A stretch of 64,000 bases of DNA from Amycolatopsis iheyensis (lineage in GTDB: Bacteria; Actinomycetota; Actinomycetes; Mycobacteriales; Pseudonocardiaceae): NCBI RefSeq assembly GCF_024703995.1, contig NZ_JAMXQV010000007.1, forward strand, positions 62,001 through 126,000, written 5' to 3'. Below the pieces are notes generated by a model, which saw nothing but the letters and a program-made list of their open reading frames with translations, did no database searches and was not told where the DNA came from. Below are positions 63,083 through 64,000 of the stretch, in pieces. How positions within the stretch are numbered: position 1 is the first letter of the stretch; each line of letters starts with the position of its first letter. Made by a program: the position numbers and the translations under genes.

Positions 63083-64000
63083 ATGCGCACGATGAGTCAC
63101 GAGGACTACCTCGGCATGCGGCGCTTCCCCGGTCTCGACGGCCTGCGGGCGCTCGCCGCGACGATGGTCATCTTCTACCACTTCGGCGGTCCGAACTGGA
63201 CGTGGCTGTCGGGCTGGGTCGGCGTCTACATCTTCTTCGTGCTGTCCGGGTTCCTGATCACCACGCTGCTGCTGCGCGAGCAGGACCGGACCGGCCGGAT
63301 CTCGCTGTCGAACTTCTACATCCGGCGCGTGTTCCGGATCCTGCCGCCGTACCTGGTGATCCTCGGCGGCATCATCGCGTTCGTCCTGCTGCGCGCCGAG
63401 TTCCTCGAACGCGGCTTCCCGCGCGCGCTGAAGTACTACCTGACGTTCCTCAACGAGTTCTTCCCGTCGGTGACCGACCATTCCGCGGACAACTTCTTCA
63501 GCGGCTCGTGGACGCTCGGCATCGAGGAGAAGTTCTACCTGGTGTGGCCGTTCCTGCTGGTGGCGATCGGGATCGGCGCGGCGAAGCGCAAGTTCCTGCT
63601 GGTCGGCGGCGCGATGGTGGTGCTGCTGGCGCTGGTGCCGCTGACCGCGGGCGGCTGGGAGCTCGCCTACTCACCGGTCGCGATCTACCGGTCGACGATC
63701 CACTACTTCATCCTCGCGAGCGGCTGCCTGCTCGCGATCCTGCTGCACTACCGCCGCGGGTACGCGCTGCTGAAGCCGTTGACGCACCCGCTGGCGGCGA
63801 TCCCGATCTTCGCCGGGTTCGCGCTGCTGCACACGAACCTCGACACGCTATGGACCGAAAGCCGCAACAACGTCTGGCTGCTGGCCGGCTACGCGGGCCT
63901 GACGATGCTGCTGCTGATCGTGCTGCTCAGCCCCGGCCCGCTGCGCTGGCTGCTCGGCACCGCGCCGATGCGCTTCGTCGGCGAGCGGTCGTATTCTCTG
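63083..64000 (+). CDS. Acyltransferase family 3 membrane protein, 3' end missing
   Basis: The frame from ATG 63083 (GAGG upstream; ATG 63092 also possible) stays open to the right edge, giving 306 residues so far. FPGLDGLRALAATMVIFYHF is the family start, followed by GWVGVYIFFVLSGFLITTLL, RRVFRILPPYLV and SGSWTLGIEEKFYLVWPF, and multiple membrane helices. Acyltransferase-3 proteins O-acylate sugars, glycans or antibiotics at the membrane. Truncated by the window, not damaged. Confidence 0.9.
   Translation, partial: MRTMSHEDYLGMRRFPGLDGLRALAATMVIFYHFGGPNWTWLSGWVGVYIFFVLSGFLITTLLLREQDRTGRISLSNFYIRRVFRILPPYLVILGGIIAFVLLRAEFLERGFPRALKYYLTFLNEFFPSVTDHSADNFFSGSWTLGIEEKFYLVWPFLLVAIGIGAAKRKFLLVGGAMVVLLALVPLTAGGWELAYSPVAIYRSTIHYFILASGCLLAILLHYRRGYALLKPLTHPLAAIPIFAGFALLHTNLDTLWTESRNNVWLLAGYAGLTMLLLIVLLSPGPLRWLLGTAPMRFVGERSYSL

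Overview
The window is about 64 kb of very GC-rich DNA (third codon positions almost all G or C, many GTG and TTG starts, tight 4-bp ATGA/GTGA stop-start overlaps). It reads as the chromosome of a filamentous actinobacterium. An MprA/MprB/PepD-like stress system, a type VII secretion toxin cassette, an HbpS-SenS-SenR system, an AfsR-type SARP, a GH92 mannosidase and an AftB-like GT-C protein together suggest Pseudonocardiaceae. Amycolatopsis is my best guess, supported by an intergenic CCAATGTGGCCTT inverted-repeat element that I associate with that genus from memory. No gap between genes exceeds 300 bases; the longest (208-214 bp, near 8.7 kb and 26.0 kb) hold only leader or promoter DNA.

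Layout. 0-8.7 kb: end of a molybdopterin oxidoreductase and a membrane protein with a repeat-built tail; an HtrA/PepD-like protease; deoR-galT; a small membrane protein; mprB-mprA; a TRIC-type channel with an orphan NarL-type regulator. 8.9-11.06 kb: a 657-residue protein of unknown function and tRNA-Arg(CCU). 11.06-21.5 kb is an accessory block beginning at the 3' end of that tRNA: a four-gene type VII polymorphic toxin/immunity cassette on the minus strand and a complete type II Wadjet (Jet) anti-plasmid SMC system on the plus strand (order jetD-A-B-C). 21.5-25.2 kb: amidohydrolase and hbpS, divergent from senS-senR. 25.2-31.7 kb: small secreted proteins, an HTH-TM-I36-like one-component protein, a vWA protein with a partner, an AfsR-like SARP and a small exported peptide.

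31.8-37.8 kb is the most interesting part: a tight minus-strand operon encoding a TIR protein, a KGGVGR-variant MinD/ParA-like ATPase, a small predicted winged-helix protein and a 1029-residue AAA + HerA-like double ATPase, closed by a perfect hairpin. It looks like an NAD-consuming defence system that I cannot match to a named one. 37.9-50.8 kb: MFS/LysR pair, aldo/keto reductase/MocR pair, a secreted GH92 mannosidase under a LacI-type palindrome, an ECF sigma factor with a SnoaL-like tail, a SLATT protein, a GT4, a membrane Ser/Thr kinase and an inositol monophosphatase.

50.8-57.3 kb holds a coherent cluster: a creatininase-family hydrolase, a GTP cyclohydrolase II homologue with Met in place of the key Tyr (the change known to give a formylated FAPy product), a flippase-like membrane protein, a methyltransferase, a GT4, a PTPS-like protein lacking part of its zinc site, an MDR dehydrogenase and a CDP-alcohol phosphatidyltransferase. 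Together they suggest formation of a GTP-derived, possibly glycosylated or lipid-linked metabolite. The window closes with a LigD-type polymerase, an AftB-like membrane protein, an MpaB-like oxygenase, a LysR/FAD-oxidoreductase pair and a truncated acyltransferase-3 gene running off the right edge.
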